From NCBI GenBank assembly GCA_004794655.1, contig SMMW01000606.1:1323501-1387500 (forward strand): a stretch of 64,000 nucleotides of DNA, in the 5' to 3' direction. This document shows positions 63,511 to 64,000 of the stretch, piece after piece. The notes beneath the pieces are model-generated. The model did no database searches and was not told where the DNA came from. It saw only the letters and a program-made list of their open reading frames with translations. How positions within the stretch are numbered: the stretch's first letter is position 1; each line of letters starts with the position of its first letter. The position numbers and the translations under genes are program-made. This DNA comes from Marisa cornuarietis. Taxonomy: Eukaryota > Mollusca > Gastropoda > Architaenioglossa > Ampullariidae.

Positions 63511-64000
63511 TGTGGTGATCACATCTGTCAAAAATGTTAAATGATGTTTTGCATGAGACGATTGTAGTTTGACTTTTTTGGACTCCACAAGTGGATCCAA
63601 ATATTTGATGCGTATAAAGGTGCATATAGAAGCTTGTAATTTTAATGCTCTTTGTATAATTGCACTGTGCAAAGAGCTATTAGATTTTAGATATGAATAT
63701 TGAATAAACATATATGAAGAAAAGTATATATGTTTGGTTCTTTATTAAATTTCTGTAATCTTAGTTGGTAAAGTTGCTTGGATCTTGACAGCAAATTTGT
63801 GAGAGAAAATAACAGTAAAGATCATGTGGAATAAAATCTGCTGATGAAATGGTAATGCAAGAAAACAAACAAAATACATAAAACTTAGCTCATGAACTTA
63901 ATAATAATAGATGATCTACATTACATCATTGTCACTTTTGTAAGAAAATAAAAATGTTGCATCATAACATCTGTAATCAAACTACCCATCATTACAGTGA

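Overview
The window looks like an AT-rich, intron-rich, repeat-rich animal genome. The mix of non-LTR retrotransposon fragments, tRNA-derived SINEs, DUF4806 and MULE genes, and long (CA)n/(GT)n tracts suggests a mollusc, probably a gastropod. That assignment is an inference from style; no marker gene fixes the species. There is no prokaryotic feature, CRISPR array or rRNA.

The main content, from about 15.8 to 55.2 kb, is a tandem cluster of one gene family that I do not recognise under a standard name. Four copies (A on the minus strand; B, C and D on the plus strand) can each be assembled from five exons with GT/AG borders and identical intron phases (1, 2, 0, 0). They give proteins of 486, 478, 505 and 494 residues. 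A fifth copy, E, shows only exon 1. Each protein has a signal peptide, a cysteine-rich N-terminal half (exons 1-4), a basic region with furin-type cleavage sites, and a conserved second domain (block W(Q/K)G(E/G)TN ... WFA) with two close cysteines near its end. Copies A, C and D finish in a hydrophobic tail; B does not. I infer a proprotein that is cut into a soluble cysteine-rich part and a membrane-held part. The cysteine and motif spacing of exons 3-4 resembles stanniocalcins, which is a hypothesis to test.

The left flank (0-15 kb) is mostly transposon remains: a 5'-truncated LINE with one nonsense codon, a LINE fragment, a P-like transposase scrap, another LINE 3' end, and a decayed transposase directly followed by an apparently intact eight-exon DUF4806 gene (346 aa). 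A two-part LINE remnant follows at 12.3-14.1 kb. The right flank (55.9-61.3 kb) carries an apparently intact five-exon Mutator-like (MULE) transposase gene of 872 aa with CxxC zinc motifs, a WRKY/GCM-like finger, a DDE domain and a SWIM finger. It lies downstream of the orphan exon 1 of copy E.

Smaller items include a Tigger-type MITE that keeps the start of its transposase, an inverted-repeat element with ACTTAATCCCC sub-repeats inside an intron of copy A, tRNA-like SINEs, a 45-bp tandem repeat, and GT tracts close to splice sites in copy C. All gene models come from reading splice sites and frames by eye; no transcript or database search was available.
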